From: Metopolophium dirhodum
Lineage: Eukaryota > Arthropoda > Insecta > Hemiptera > Aphididae
DNA: 64,000 bases
NCBI RefSeq assembly: GCF_019925205.1
Contig: NC_083567.1
Coordinates: 24,986,001-25,050,000, forward strand
Reading direction: 5' to 3'
The position numbers and the translations under genes are program-made. Below, in pieces: positions 38,684 through 52,776 of the stretch. Positions within the stretch are counted from its first letter, which is position 1. Each line of letters begins with the position of its first letter. The notes under the pieces are model-generated. The model saw only the letters and a list, made by a program, of their open reading frames with translations, searched no databases and was not told the DNA's origin.

Positions 38684-41600
38684 AATTCTTATTTTAATTG
38701 TTTTTTTTTCTTCATCAACTTCAATCAAATTCTTTATCAACCATAAATTATTTCTTTTTTATCTGTATTTATTTTTATCATTTATAACGCTAGAAAAATT
38801 TCAATCCGTTTTCATTAACCGTTTTTTATATTTACTTGCCGATCACATTAAACAATAATATTTGAATAAAAAATTCTACATATCATGGTCCGAAGGCAAA
38901 ATAAACAACCAATCACGGGCGAAGCTGTGACGGGTCGGCTAGTAATATAATATGAGTGAAATCAAATTGATACTATATCCTAGGCCAACAACATTAATAG
39001 TACTTCTTATTAGATGCAACCAAGTAAGACGGAATGCATTGAGAAAAGAATACACCAAACTAACTTAAAACCAGTGAAGGAATGGCAGGAAGGGGACATG
39101 TGGCGACAACCTCGCTTGGTTCAAAATATAAAGATATTACAACACCTAAATCATTTCAATGTTGTAATTTTTAAATAAAGATTTTTTTTAACTAAACAAA
39201 CATTTTAATAAAAATCAAAAGTTATAGTATTGTAGATACTATATAAATATTAATGATGAAAAAAAAGATTCATAGGTATAAGGAATGTTGTATTACCAAA
39301 GTTATGATTATTGATAGATTCAGTATTGTGTAGACATTTTTATCTGAGAGCATAACCCCTAACAACTTTGTTTTGAACATCTTTGTAACTCCAAAATTTG
39401 AAAAAAATTTTGGTTCCCTACTCCAATAAAATACAAAATATTTAAACACTTAATAATAATAAATTAATAAGTATCTAATAACTAGTGAACTACTCGTTTA
39501 AAATTCGGTTTTTATTTATATCAAATTTTAAATGACATCCTGTTTCAGGACATTTAAAATAACTAAAATGCAATTTTTGTCGTTCAAAACGGTAAAAGTT
39601 TTAAAAAAATTATACCAATAAAATGTATTGTAGTGTAAAAAATATAGCATATAATTTTTTTTTTCAAAATTACATTTTTTTCATGGCCTACCTACAATTT
39701 AAATTATGTCAAAGAAATATTTTTAAATAATTTCAAGATAATGAATTTTAACTGCTAAAAGAATCACACTGCATAATATTTTCACATGTGGGACTCAAAT
39801 ATTTATCAAATGCATTCCTCCGTTTAGATGAGAATTTATTCGTCTGCGTATTTGCTTGATTACAAATTAAAATTAAAAACTTTTTTTTCATCCCCACAGA
39901 CCACGCGATTAGTATTTGTCCTTAATAATGTCGTGCTGTTACAAATTTTTATATTTAAGGTAAATCAGCACATTTATAGCTCAAATAACTTTTTTTACAA
40001 TTTTTGATTGGTGAATAAGTTTTTGAGTAAGTTTTGAAAAAGTTAATATTTCTACAACATGTTGTGCATTGTAAAGTGTCTTCACTTAACAATCTTACTC
40101 ACCTATTTCGAAGTTTAAAAACTCGTGAAAGAAAAAACTATTAAAGTTTCTTAGAAATTGAAACACTAAAACATGATACTTAAATTTTAAAAAGTAAAAA
40201 GTATTAAGAATCTTTCATTTTAATTTGTTCCATGATATAGGTATAAAATCAAATTATACATTAAGGTACACTTATAATATTATATGATAATCATTGTGAA
40301 TATTATTACGTACTTACATTAATTATTACATCTAAGTTTGGTTACATTATTATTATAATCTTACATTTGAATTGTTTAATATTGTATATTATATTCTTTA
40401 ATAATTAATTATTATAAAACAATTAGACATGCTTTTATTATTATTATTATTAATTGATATATTACGTACGTTTCAACCGGGATTGTTAACTTTCAAAATA
40501 AATAAATTGATTACTTAAACGAATTTGTAAAACAAAATTTAATCAATACGGAAGAATAGAATGCTATATATATACATAGGTAAGTGAAAAATATAATTAA
40601 TGTATATATTTAATATATTATTATACTGTCTAGTTAAGTTTATAATATATTATAAGGCAATATAAGCACTGCGATTAAATCATTTTCTCGTATACGACGC
40701 GTTAAACACGAGTGATAAGATAATATTTAGTATGCTCGATAAGAATAATAATTGTCTTATGTAAATATTTAAATATATTTTATCAACCACTTTTCGGCTT
40801 ATAAAAATAGCACATTATATACTGACATTAATAATCGGTATGTGCGATGATTGGACCTCAAATGTGTACACAACATATTCAAACTAATACATTCGATTAG
40901 TTTGTTTCGCGAATAGTAATACAAGATACATCGAATTTATTAGATACTATAATTTAGATTGAACAATAAAAAAAAGTAATAAAAAAAATGTTCAGGAAAG
41001 TTCGTTTAGTGTATAAATAATATAATTATACTTATATACACTAGTGTACTTTATATTGTTGATACAATACGCACATTAGGATATTTTCCAGACTGCAGAG
41101 AACTCTGAGAGAAGACATAATATGACATTAAATGGCCCATAAAAAGTTGTTAACGACGCACTTTTACACGCTATATATAATGTGTCAGTATTTTTAGAGC
41201 CGTGCTAGGTAGTCGTTGAAATAATAAATTTAAACAGTATTTTTTTTTTATTTTTTTATTAATTCGGAGCTAATGCAAATTCATACGGTGGCAGTTTACT
41301 CACAAGCCACTATATATTTATCATAACATACCTAGTCCTAGGTGTATATAATAAGTTTCCGCGTTTAATATATATGTATACTATAGTACGTTTTCGCGTT
41401 AGAGTTCCTCGACGATTATCATTGTTACGCGTCGTTTGTTGGAAATGCATTGTATTATGTGCTAAAATATCGTTTACCACTCCACTGTAGCGGGAAAATT
41501 ATACCGAGGAATTGTATAACCCCCGAGATTGCAATTTTCCCTGGAAAATATTATTCCCGGTAATAAATTCCTAGGATATCATTCGTCTAATAAACTTATA

Positions 41601-42781
41601 CTGCTGCGGAGAGAATAACTACAAACCTTCTGACCTACCAATGGAAAATAATTGTACGCCGGTCAACATATTCCAGGAATACTAAATAGTACCTCCAGGG
41701 AGTGCAAGAGCCAGGTGCAGGGAAGTGTATCAGTTTTCTAGATACCTATAATATTGTAACGTCTCCTGCAACGACTCCAAAACATTCATCCGTTATTTCT
41801 CGTTTTTCTCGTTATCGATTTGTCAGCTTTTTATCGTCGAGCCTTTGGAAACACGGCATCAGTGATGCCCCCATTCATCACCATTGAACTACCTCTATCA
41901 ATGTATACGTTATTATTTTATTGATAAACATATACTTAACTTCATATACAATCATTTATATTATAGCTAATCACATAACAATATCTAGCCTGTGTAGCAG
42001 TCTTGTCTTCTTCCCGGTCTGTCTGGGGGGCCAGTTCAGCACTCAGAGTTTATCCACTCTTGCGCAATTCCACGTGCATATCATTGAAATCCCTGCCTAA
42101 ATTCCTACTATGTCATCATAATATTTTATCCACCACTCACCATAGCTATTGTATGCACTTTATACACACACAAACATGTACAAAAACACAAAAGTGCGTG
42201 CGTGCGTGTACTATATACTAATATCTAAGGTATGATTAGTGACATTTGCTTGTAACACTGGAAAAAATACGTAATTTTCATTCAAAATTCATTAATTTGG
42301 TAATTTTTGGTGGAAGGATAAATGAGGTAGTGAAAACGTGAGATATCAATAAGCTCGTGCTCTAGAACACTTAAAACGTATTAATATTATATAAATATTA
42401 ATAACACCATCTACTTGATTATATTGTATTAGACGGTCCCCCATATAACTGAATATTATCATAATATTTTTCAACAATGATAATATTATGTTAGTGTGGG
42501 TGGGCTTTACTAGAATAGCCGAAAAAAAATAATTTGTGCACACCTCATAATGAAATCACATGGCGGCCACCACCGCCCACGACTCTTTATTTCTATAGAT
42601 TGGCTTTCGACCGCGTAAAAGTATAGATATACTATAAACTATTATAAACGGGGACGAGACAAACACCAGAAACTTTTGAAATGTTTACTCGGTAACGGGT
42701 AAATAACTATAAGTTTCTCACTATTATTTCACGCAGAATTTGTGCAAACTACGATAAAAGAAAGTTTTCATTTATATATAT

Positions 42782-42804
42782 TGTGTGTGTGTGTGTGTGT
42801 GTGT
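42782..42804 (+). repeat. (TG)n microsatellite
   Basis: About eleven uninterrupted TG units. Confidence 0.96.
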
Positions 42805-45800
42805 TTGTGCATCATGGTATATAATATCCACAACGTTATCATATTATCACATTATTCGGTCGGTGACAAGTAGCTGACATTTTTAAAATTGATTTCCAAT
42901 AGTAATAATAATGATAATATTAATGACAATAAATCAGTAAAGTTTCGCGTCTCAATAATTCAATTTTATAAATAATTGTACACTATACATAGGTATATAG
43001 GTACGTATTTTTCCACTATTGTTGCAATTCGCTTTCAGTGTAACATTGCTTTACTCGTTTTAGAAAAATACATATCATTGAAGACAATGCAATTGATTGT
43101 CAAAATATAGGTACCCTTTAAAATAATTTTGTATTTCCTTTGGGTTCTTACATATGCTTTGTTTTATTTTTAAGCATTCGAAAGAAAAACAATTTTGCAA
43201 ATCCTCATTATTGATACAAAACATATTAAACCTTCACAAATATTATCAAATATTATATACCTTAAGTATATTTTTATGAAAATAAAAGATTTTACCGTTT
43301 ATCTTGAGAGCTGAATTACATTTTATGCAAATCGAAAAACTCAACAGATTTTCGTAATTCAATTATCCCTTTGCAGTACGAATAATATATTTTATAATTT
43401 ACCCGAGGCTTAAAACATATTTATGAATAAGTAATTTTTAACATAATATTAAGTTTTGGAAACTATATAAGCAATCGTAACGTTCAAAAAGCATCTGCAA
43501 GAGTGGTTTATTTAGACATTTTGCTATTAAAAAATGGTTTTTATGTGAAATATTTATTAAAAATGAGCTTAAATAAAAAAAAATTACGAATGAATTCTAA
43601 CAATTAACATAAAATACCAAATTTATAATAAATGCAGTACCCAACCACTAACCAGTATAATAACCACCATAATAAAATATAGTGAATCTACATGCAAGTT
43701 AATAATATACAATAATTATTCATTTTTATTAATTTTTTTGAAAAAAAAAGATTTAATAGCCTATTAAATTGTAAAATTGTCTTAATAATGAATTTCAAGA
43801 GAAACTGGGTACCTATTTATAAGATCGTTTAAGTATAGCGTATACGCACGCTATACCAATATTAAATACTTTAAATTCTAATACAAAATAATTCTTAAAA
43901 AAAAAAATTGTTTGCCACCCAACAATTTATTTTTTTTAATTAAAAAACTACATTATAACTATTTTTAGCCTCACTTGTAAAATGTAATGATAATGGCCTT
44001 CAAATTAAGTATGATGATATGCCCAAACTTTTGCAGCTATCCCTTTCCTGGCGGACATTGATCATTTATTGATTAGGTATGAAAAATACATGAAGTAAAT
44101 TGATTTTAGTTGGCTAACTGTGGTATTTGTATGGCTTTACTTGACTAAAAAGTATATTAATTATTCGATATAATGAATGGGCGTATGTCAATCGCGCCAA
44201 AAACAAAAAAAAAAAATGTAATTTGTGCCACATCTAAAAATGTATTTTAATTATTTTCACCACTTTTCAAGGTTGTAATTTAAGTCACATAAAACTAGAT
44301 ACAAGGACATTAAGTAATCTGCACAGTCTTTAAGGTACCAACAACATTTTAATTTGTCCCACTTTAAAATAATATTTTTTTAAACTTTTAATACGTATTT
44401 TAAATTATTCATCAATCAAGTTTATTTTAATAGATACATTTCAAGAAAATTATTAAAATGTACAAAAAATATGACCGAATTGTAACTGTCCCCAATGAAA
44501 TTAACAAATGATAGAATTTAAACTAAAAATAGCTAAACATAACTTAAAAAATCATATTATGTAATTTTTAACGAAATATTTGTGTTAAATACAATAGTTA
44601 TAAAAACATTTTGAAAATTAAGTAAAATTACTGTGTAAATATTTTTTTTTATTGATAAAAATATTCAACGAGTACTCGGATAAGAAGGATTTAAAAGTGG
44701 ACAATTCGTGTGTATTCATACTTTGTGAAATAATGAGTTCATAATCAACCTGCAAAATGTTTTTTTTTTCTAATCTGCTTAACTTTTTAGTTAGTTGACA
44801 AAGCTTATTATCTTGGTTTAATGAAGCAAAACGTGTTGAATATAGCTTTAAAATAAAACAAATATGTCAAAACCACGAATGAGTAAGTTCTCAATAAGAA
44901 GAACGACCGCACGTTTCGTGGGTAAATTTTCTCTATAGTTCATCAATATAAACTACCAAGGAAAAATATTTGAAAACTTTTAGACAAGCATCCATTAATT
45001 AGATTGGATTTATTGGGATTATTTTATTAGAGCTATCGTACGAAATAACCACCTCAATCTTTTAAAATGATTTAATTAATTGCATTTTAATTACCTATAC
45101 TTACTATATTATTATCTCTTTTCAACCAAATTGCTTATTAGTTTATTACCTATAAACATCGACACAGGGAAAATATAGTACCTGCCTATAATAAATATTA
45201 AAAGTGACAGCGGCGGTGCTGTCGAAGAGTAAAAAAGTTTCATCTGAGGTCGAAAAAATGGTAGAAAACATTGGCAGTACACCGTTTGACAAAATAAAAA
45301 AATAAAAATAAATATTTTTTTCTTGAGGACCGGCATTTAATTGTCCATAGAATGTAGATTAAAAATCTAATTAACCGTTTCAAAAGGTGTTAGGTGATAA
45401 TGAAAATACTCGACAGACCGGCTGGCATTGAATAATACCATAGGGTAAATAATGTTTATTGTTTTCGCGGATAGCCGCGTAACGCAATAACAAAAATAAT
45501 CTATCGGATTCAGTGGAAAAATAATTTGTTTTAAATAAAAGGTTAGGTATTATTTTTTTGTTTTTTTGAAATTAAGGTCGCGTGGTGTTCGACGGCCAGT
45601 CGATTATCTAGTTCATGGTCCACATTGCACACACACACACACAAGTGTATAGTATAATGTATGTATTATATAATATTAAGTTTGCTTATATCCCATTCTA
45701 TTACTTCCTCGCTATATTATAATACGGCTCATCGCTATACGATTATATTCACAACATCTCGCATACGATAACTGATTAAAAACAACAGCGTGCGTCCTAG

Positions 45801-47230
45801 AAAACGAACCCGACGCGTGTATTGGCTCAGCTCGGATCGTCTTATCTACCGTACAAAAAAAAAACAGAATAATCCATCAACACAAAACATTATAATTAAA
45901 CACAAACACATTCAGTAATCGGTAACAAAGTTAACAACGTCAATATAATGATACTTAACAACGACGTCAATGTTTATTTTTAATTATTTTTGAGGACGAG
46001 TTAATAAACAGATAATCTAAAAAAAAATTATGACGAAATACATTGTTTAATAAAAAAGAAATTGTACAAGTTCTCGTTTTAGTTTAATTTCTTTGGCGCG
46101 AAAAAATGATCAAAATTTATTATCCGAGCTAATAACTTAAATAAAAACTTTAAATTAAATGTCTACATCGACGAATTATTTATCACGTATATCATATACT
46201 ATTAGTATGTGACGATGAAATATTGGTTGACACTTAACAATTTATAATAATATTACGATGTGTGTTATAATAGTTATAGTGTTATACTGTGTGTCTGTGT
46301 ATAATATAGCTATAATTATTGTAATAACTAACATTTTATTAACGTTAAGTCTAAAAATCTGTTATAACCTATTCCAATTCAACAGCAACATATTATACGA
46401 CAAACATCACAACATTAAATTAATATAGTTGATAGAACGTTTATTAATATTAAGATTAATTTATTTATCTTTCAAACTATGTTTTTCGTTTATATATAAT
46501 GTAGATTATTTCCGCTTCTGCTGTACCTAATTATTTATTTACACGTATTAACGCCCACACAGACGAATAGTAATTTGTATTATAATCAACGATTAAGTAA
46601 AGCTGCCAATTAAATATAATATGCAGTACTTATACAATATATGATCAAATGGTAAAATTGAAATCGAAGTGTTTGAAAGTCATTATACAATATCCGATCA
46701 GTAGAGTTGAAAACGTGAGACCCGATTCTACGTTATGTAAACAGTGACTACAATTTAAATTTTTGTTACCTGCCTACATACATCGTTAAAATTGTTGCCA
46801 AAGTGGCAATGTGGAATTTAATATGACTAAGGTCTTTTCGTAGTTTTTCTTCGAATTGACTGGACAAAATGTATAGATGTTAATTTTAAACTTTCAAACT
46901 TTAAGCATTTTTTTATGCTTTTCTGATATTAAGAAAAATACGCACGCAATTCATTAACTGTTAGCACTTAGCAAGTATAATTTATAATTTATTAGAAAAA
47001 ACCACTCACTCAAGTGACAGTTCTATAGAAATTAAATATAATATATTTCACTATGCTTTTTTAATTGTTTTACATAATTATTTCGAAAAAAAGGTAACTA
47101 TTTCATTTTAAAAATATTTAAATAAAAATCTTAGAACAATGTGCATTTTAGTGATATTAAAAAAATTAAAACGGTACTTACACTGTGTATGTATATATTG
47201 TGTATATATACACAATGTATGTATATATTT

Positions 47231-47250
47231 GGTGCCCTAACCGGGACACT
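47231..47250 (+). other. Possible BEL/Pao-type primer-binding site
   Basis: TTGGTGCCCTAACCGGGAC resembles the sequence directly after the 5' LTR in many insect BEL/Pao elements (TTGGTGCCGAAACCCGGGA, recalled). No second LTR, gag frame or polymerase is present nearby, so at best it is a fragment of an LTR plus leader. It may be coincidence. Confidence 0.25.
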
Positions 47251-48107
47251 GTATAGCCAGAGTAGTTAATTCTCGAGTGAGTTGATTTCACGGTATGCAT
47301 TTGTATTTTGTGTTCGAAACACAAGGCTAGACAGCTATAGTTTACTAATCTACGTATCACTTTTGGTATGTAACGTCCTCTCAATGCTTTATTTTTTTAG
47401 ATTTCAGTTGACCACATGTGCACGCTTTGATATCTATAGAATTGGTAAAACAATTTATTATATTTTTGTAGTGACCAAATATAGTTGTTTGGATATATAG
47501 GTACCATACGTGATCTGCTGAAGGTTAAACACTAAGACACAAAACAAACTCTGACGACGTATACAACGATAGAATATTTTATAGTCTGTATACGTAGGTT
47601 GAGTAAAGGTATACATCCCACGGTAATTCGGGGCGTCGTGTTGTTAGTGGTTCACAATTCGATAATGACTATTGCAGGATCAAGACAACAGCCATATTGT
47701 GGTATACCGTAAAATGCGACAGTTGTTCCACCCGTCAGCAGTATAGGACGGCATTGCGTATACTTATACCAGAAACTCTTTTTTACTCACGAACCACTTG
47801 TATGACTACTACGGATCAGTCGGGTACGTCTAAATAACTAAACCGAAACTATTCCAAATGATGAATCAGAAAATTATTTTAACCATTCTTAATAATGTAC
47901 ACATCGCATCGGTTCCATCTGCAGTTTTCATATTTTATTAGTTAATTTATATTCGTACCTATTTCAACTGTTTAGTAGCACAATTTTAATGCAAATTTGG
48001 GCGGGGGCGTATGGTTGAACATGCTATCAAATAATTTTAGCATATAATTTAGACAATTAACTGGAATATTCCCAAAAGCACGAGGAGAATTTTGTCTGAT
48101 TTTAGAG

Positions 48108-48125
48108 CCCCCCCCCCCCCCCCCC
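48108..48125 (+). repeat. C18 homopolymer
   Basis: Eighteen C in a row. Long G/C homopolymers are rare in AT-rich genomes, and this one lies just left of a CpG-rich island. Confidence 0.95.
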
Positions 48126-48229
48126 AAGTACTCCTCTAATTTCACCTATTCTACACATGTTTAAACATATTGATAATAATCAAAAAAAAAAAAAAAATGA
48201 TTTATTTCCTATAATACCACCGTGACGTA

Positions 48230-48960
48230 TAGTCTACTGCAACGTACCAGTGATCCACAGTTTAAGAACCTCTGCACAATAAAATATAATATATAATACC
48301 AGCCTCGACTGGTTAATCCACGGCCTTTTTTGCGTGCAACTGAAAATAAAAATACCCTTTTGGACCCGTTTCGGTCGACGTCTTGTTCGGCCCTGCTTAC
48401 CATCACGCACGACCGAACCAAAAAACGACGACCGAAATCGATATAACACCACAACAGGAATATTATTAAATAAAGACGCGTTTGAAATTCAGTGTTTTTC
48501 GTGAGCACGGGTCAGGTATTAACGCGCGTGTCGACTACATTACGCCAAGTAATCGAATGCGAAAGCAAAGGCGTGGAGGTAAATTCGGTAAATGTGTTCG
48601 TAGTACTATTGCTAAACCGCGTGTACGACGTCGCATCCCGACCATTGTCCGTTAATCGCACCCCAAAATATATTATTTTATAGACGCTTTCGGGACTTAC
48701 GAAACTCAATATGTATATGCAAACATGTTGTACGAGGTCGTGTGCGCCGACACATTTCCCGAAAAACCAATTATAAAACCTATAATGAGAGTGGCGGATT
48801 ACCGCGGAGAGTCCATAATAATAATAACATATTGTTATACGCACCTACGTGTATAAAATATATTGTAACAATATCATGCGATGGTTCCGGATCGCGGGAA
48901 AACGTAAGATGCCTTTCCGGAGACGTTTTCCGGAGGATTGCGACCCGACCCGGAAACGTT
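48230..48960. other. CpG-rich island, coding status unclear
   Basis: CpG density is much higher than in the flanks (GTCGACGTC near 48373, CGACGACCG near 48426, GACGTCGCATCCCGACC near 48627, TTTCCGGAGACG near 48913). Open frames of 99 and 110 codons exist on the minus strand, but the first begins at GTG and neither resembles a known protein; high GC alone lengthens frames. On the minus strand a donor-like GTAAGC (intron base 1 at 48400) and a pyrimidine-rich acceptor TATTTTTATTTTCAG (ending at 48340) would bound a 61-nt intron. I regard this as a regulatory island or part of an exon of unknown gene. Confidence 0.35.
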
Positions 48961-51900
48961 TAATGTTCGGTATACTGCAGGGGATGGCAATTTTTTAATG
49001 ATAATAATAATTTAGTGATGGCTGATAAGTTGCAGGGTCGCCCGGACGGAAAATGCCACTATATTATTATTATTTATTAGGTGCATATTATTATCATGCT
49101 CATCACACACTTTCACGTGCGTCGTAATATGTTATTTCTATATTTTACACAAAACACGTAGACAGGTAATAATATATTAAGCCAAAACGGGATTTTATAA
49201 AATGAAACGATACGAAATCCTCGACAATAACGATAGTCAACAAGATGAACGCGCTTTATTAATTTCCTGACAGGAGAATAATACTTAATCGTAATCTAAC
49301 CTAACCGAGAGAAATACTTATACATATACGTACATTGGTGCGATTATAGGTTTGACTCGGTCGAACGCCCTATTATACCACGTCAATAAAATTTTAAAAC
49401 GCCCATGCGCATCATGGGAAGTTGTTTTGCTTATCAAGTGTCAATATAACTCAGAAATGTACTGAACATGAAAGCTCTTATCAAATTTCCTTCAATTAGA
49501 AAAAACATATATTCAAATTGAAAAATATTTAGTCACCCAACCGTAAAAATATGCAATAATCGCAATGCATTATCAATTTGACAATCCTCAAACGGTTGTT
49601 TTTTAAAAGGTAAACAAAATATGAGTACCTTTTTAATATAATATTATCATCATCTTCGGCATAATTCATATCATGATTGTAATTTACCTAACAAATGACA
49701 CATCAATGTAAAAATATAAAATGTAAAATTTGTTGATATACTTGTAAAATTGTTTCTAAATCACAAATCTTATTATTATCGGTTGCTCAATATTTAGATA
49801 TGCATCGAATAAAAACGAAAAAGTTTTGATGTTGTTTAGAATAACAAGACAATATAACATATACAGCATACAATAATATAATATGTCATATGCTTTAAGA
49901 ATAACAACAATAGCCAAAGCATAATGCAAGAACTTTTATGAGTACGCTTTTCTAAAAATTGTATTAAAATAATAACACTACCAAACACACATCAATCTCA
50001 CAAGACAAAGTTATTTTTGCAATACTGCGTATTGAACATTCAGAACTAACCAACCAGTCATTTCAGCTGCCACTCGTCTAGTTAAGTTACATAATATATA
50101 CAGTTATATACTATATATTATGTAATTTTGCTACTAAATAGTTTTAAAATTTATATTTTATGGTTCGTTCATTATTTGTATAACCATATGAGTAATAGGT
50201 ACGATCTTGTAAGCAGAAGCTGTACGTTAGATAATTAATTATGAATAGTGAATTTGTTTCAAGATAAACGTACAATTGAGATTCACACTACTTTAATATG
50301 AAGGTAATGTATGTATTATGATATTCCCGTATAAATATTCTAATTAGTTTACTGAATAACTCAAAAACCGTCTTATACAAAGCAAATATTATACGATGTG
50401 TACTTTAAAATAATGTATTCAATATTTTTCAATATACCGTTCAAAACTCAATAATTGCCTGTCAACACCGGAAATTGAATAAAGATTATAGGCACGATAA
50501 TCTAATAGAAGAGGATATTTTTTTTATCGAAACTGTGCTTATATAGTTGATAAAAGTTAACCCGTTAAAATAAACAATACACCTACTACACCCTTTGTGA
50601 AACACGACACGAGCACATAACGTCATTTTCGTGCATCGAATTTGAGCGATGTTTACAATACTGAAAAATAAATATAAATTATATATTATATATTATATAT
50701 TATATTACGAGTACCCAGCATAAAATAGCCTACACTTTTTATTGAGTGAGTTTTTGTTGTAAAATTAGATTAACTCTATAGTTTATAGAAGGTTATTAAA
50801 ATATTTTCAAAATGTTATTCTTTATTGACAATACAATCTAATAAAATATCAAATCCATTTAAATGTATGTCGGCCAACAATGTTGAAAATCAAAAAATAT
50901 TCAATGAACTATATTTTAATTATTTTTTATTAAAAGGTTCAACTCCGAAGGTAAAACGTAAAAGTGATTTACCTAATGAAAATTGTATCGTTATTTTACA
51001 TGAATGATTAAAATCTTAATTTCTTTAATTTAATGCGGCGAAATCGTAATGATTTTTGTTTCTATTCCTAACAATATAATTTTAAATATTAGTATGAGCA
51101 TATGGATCACATTTATAATTCGTTTATTTTTAAATATTTAAAAAAACAATTCAAAACAACTCAAATTACATTTTTACCATTATAAATTATTACATTGTTA
51201 TTGTTTTAAAAAATGAGAACATTTTTTTAAATTATTATTTATTAGTGCAAGATTAATTCTGATGGCATTTTGAATTGCACAATACACAATTTTTACGAAA
51301 TATACCTTCATCGATTAGTGATACATGTAATTACATTAAAAAAAAAACCCTGGTGTATGACGTATGATGCATAATATTTCATATTGTCAAGATATAAAAA
51401 TATGGTTACCCCGGTTGTGGTACCGCCACAAAACTTACATAAAAAATGATACAATTGTTTGTACGAATATTAGGGTATACAAGTTGACGCAATTCCATCG
51501 TATCTACGGCATATGTAATTGAATAATGATGAGAATTATAATATTAAATAATAAATTGTAAATACCTGGTTAAATTGTGTATTACACCATGTTTAATTGC
51601 TTTGATTAATAGTGTACGAACCAAAAGTAGGCATAATAACCCTAATTAGGGGGCACAACATAATTAGGGACCCCCTGCATATATTACTGCAATACAGACA
51701 TGTACAATTTATTAATTATAGTTTTAAAATTAAATATAATCGAAATTAAAATAGTGTTAAAATCTAGCCTCAAGTTATAAACGGAGTTCACGAAAGTTCA
51801 ACGAAAAAAAACGAATTTCGTTTACGATTATAATTATATTATTGTTTTCCCAGTGACGGATATAACAATAATGGAGACGTGCGAGGAACAATAGGGGTCT

Positions 51901-52199
51901 GAGGGTTATTTTCTTTTATCTCTGGCATTGATTAAGCGTTTTGCTAAGTAGAGGTATAGCATAATTATATTTTATGAAACTTTTTCAACATTCCGAGCGG
52001 AGTAAAAGAGCTATTGGTCCAATGTTATAACCAGCATGGGCTTAGTGTTGTATAGTTGTCCGTAAATATTTTCTCTGAACCTTACTAAATCATCAAGATA
52101 CCAGTTGAGTGCGGCGTAAGTTAGCGATAATAAATGACAAATGTATACAAACTGTTGTAACAATTATAGGACCCAAGTTTTTTTTAGGGGGGAGGAAAT
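48961..52199. other. AT-rich DNA without a recognised gene
   Basis: It contains a 7-bp ATATATT tandem run at 50681-50707, an inverted/direct patch around 51640-51690 with AATTAGGG twice and G5/C5 runs, and a 6-bp hairpin TTGTGG/CCACAA near 51415. The plus-strand 60-codon frame at 50825-51007 does not begin at ATG and has no domain. Confidence 0.6.
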
Positions 52200-52776
52200 C
52201 CGAGCGAATTTTGTACTCCTGGCCGTCGACCGACTGAATTTCGTCAATATACCCTACGACCACAGATAGGCCAAACTAAAACGATAAACCACGTTTTCAC
52301 GTTGTCCCGGAAAAACCAGTTCAGTTGTAATTTATCGGCGATACGGCGGCGGCGCGAGATACCACGACGAATCGAATCAAAATTCGTTCGATAAGTAAAA
52401 CAATCAAGGGTAGACAGGCGAATATAACACACGCCGTGGGTCGTAAATAGAACAAAATAGGCATTAACTGCAGCAGCTGTTTTAGGGGGGGGGGAGGGTT
52501 GACGACATTATCGAGAATGCCTTCGACAAAATTAGCGTTACAGCCTCCGGAAACGAGCTGCTGGCCACAGCGGACGTGGGCAGTGGGGTAGTGGTACTTA
52601 CGCCATTCACTCTCGGCGCTCATCGTTTCCTTGTCACTCTTACACCCCAAGTTCATAAAACGCGCATTATTTCGTTGTTGTATACTATATATATATATAT
52701 ATATTACATTTTACACTTTTCAAACTGTATGACGAACAGTGCCGTGGGACACGTTTTTAAGCACGTAGTAGTTTAA
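52200..52776. other. CpG-rich island with a possible short minus-strand first exon
   Basis: Locally GC-rich sequence includes GGCGGCGGCGCGAG near 52345 and a G run near 52485-52493. On the minus strand a true ATG at 52656-52654 opens a 111-codon frame (MNLGCKSDKETMSAESEW...), and a canonical GTAAGT word lies 19 codons in (minus strand, near 52602). A TATATA-rich run (52686-52704 on the plus strand) lies about 30-50 bases upstream of that ATG. No domain is recognised in the whole frame, which turns hydrophobic and then arginine/alanine-rich in low-complexity DNA. An exon of roughly MNLGCKSDKETMSAESEW followed by an intron is possible but unproven. Confidence 0.25.

Larger units (their letters stand above)
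36464..38942 (+). mobile_element. Helitron with both termini, internally deleted
   Basis: The left end begins TCTATACTATATATAAA at 36464, directly after an A. The right end finishes in CTAG at 38939-38942 and is followed by T, so the insertion sits between A and T without target duplication, as Helitrons do. Just inside the right end TCACGG (38913-38918) can pair with CTGTGA (38925-38930) around the loop GCGAAG. This gives the usual 3' hairpin, lying 8 bases before CTAG. The left end carries GACCGCGCTAACCGAG and CTACTGGACCGATTTGG, words I associate with insect Helitron 5' ends. The element is 2479 bp, much shorter than an autonomous copy (usually over 5 kb), because most of Rep and the end of the helicase are gone. 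Nothing outside this interval appears to belong to it. Confidence 0.88.
38943..48200. other. 9.3 kb without a recognised gene
   Basis: Mostly uniform AT-rich sequence. Less AT-rich patches lie at 41450-41890, 42000-42110 and 45740-45860, but their frames begin at odd codons, are short and match nothing. Simple repeats: (TG)11 at 42782-42804, (CA)8 at 45628-45643, C18 at 48108-48125 and A16 at 48182-48197. A perfect 20-bp palindrome lies at 47197-47216, followed by a possible LTR-element primer-binding site, listed separately. Confidence 0.55.

Noticed and set aside
41700..42221. Short plus-strand frames in a less AT-rich segment
   Set aside because: They do not begin at ATG in a good context, contain no known motif and end in a CA/CACA-rich stretch.
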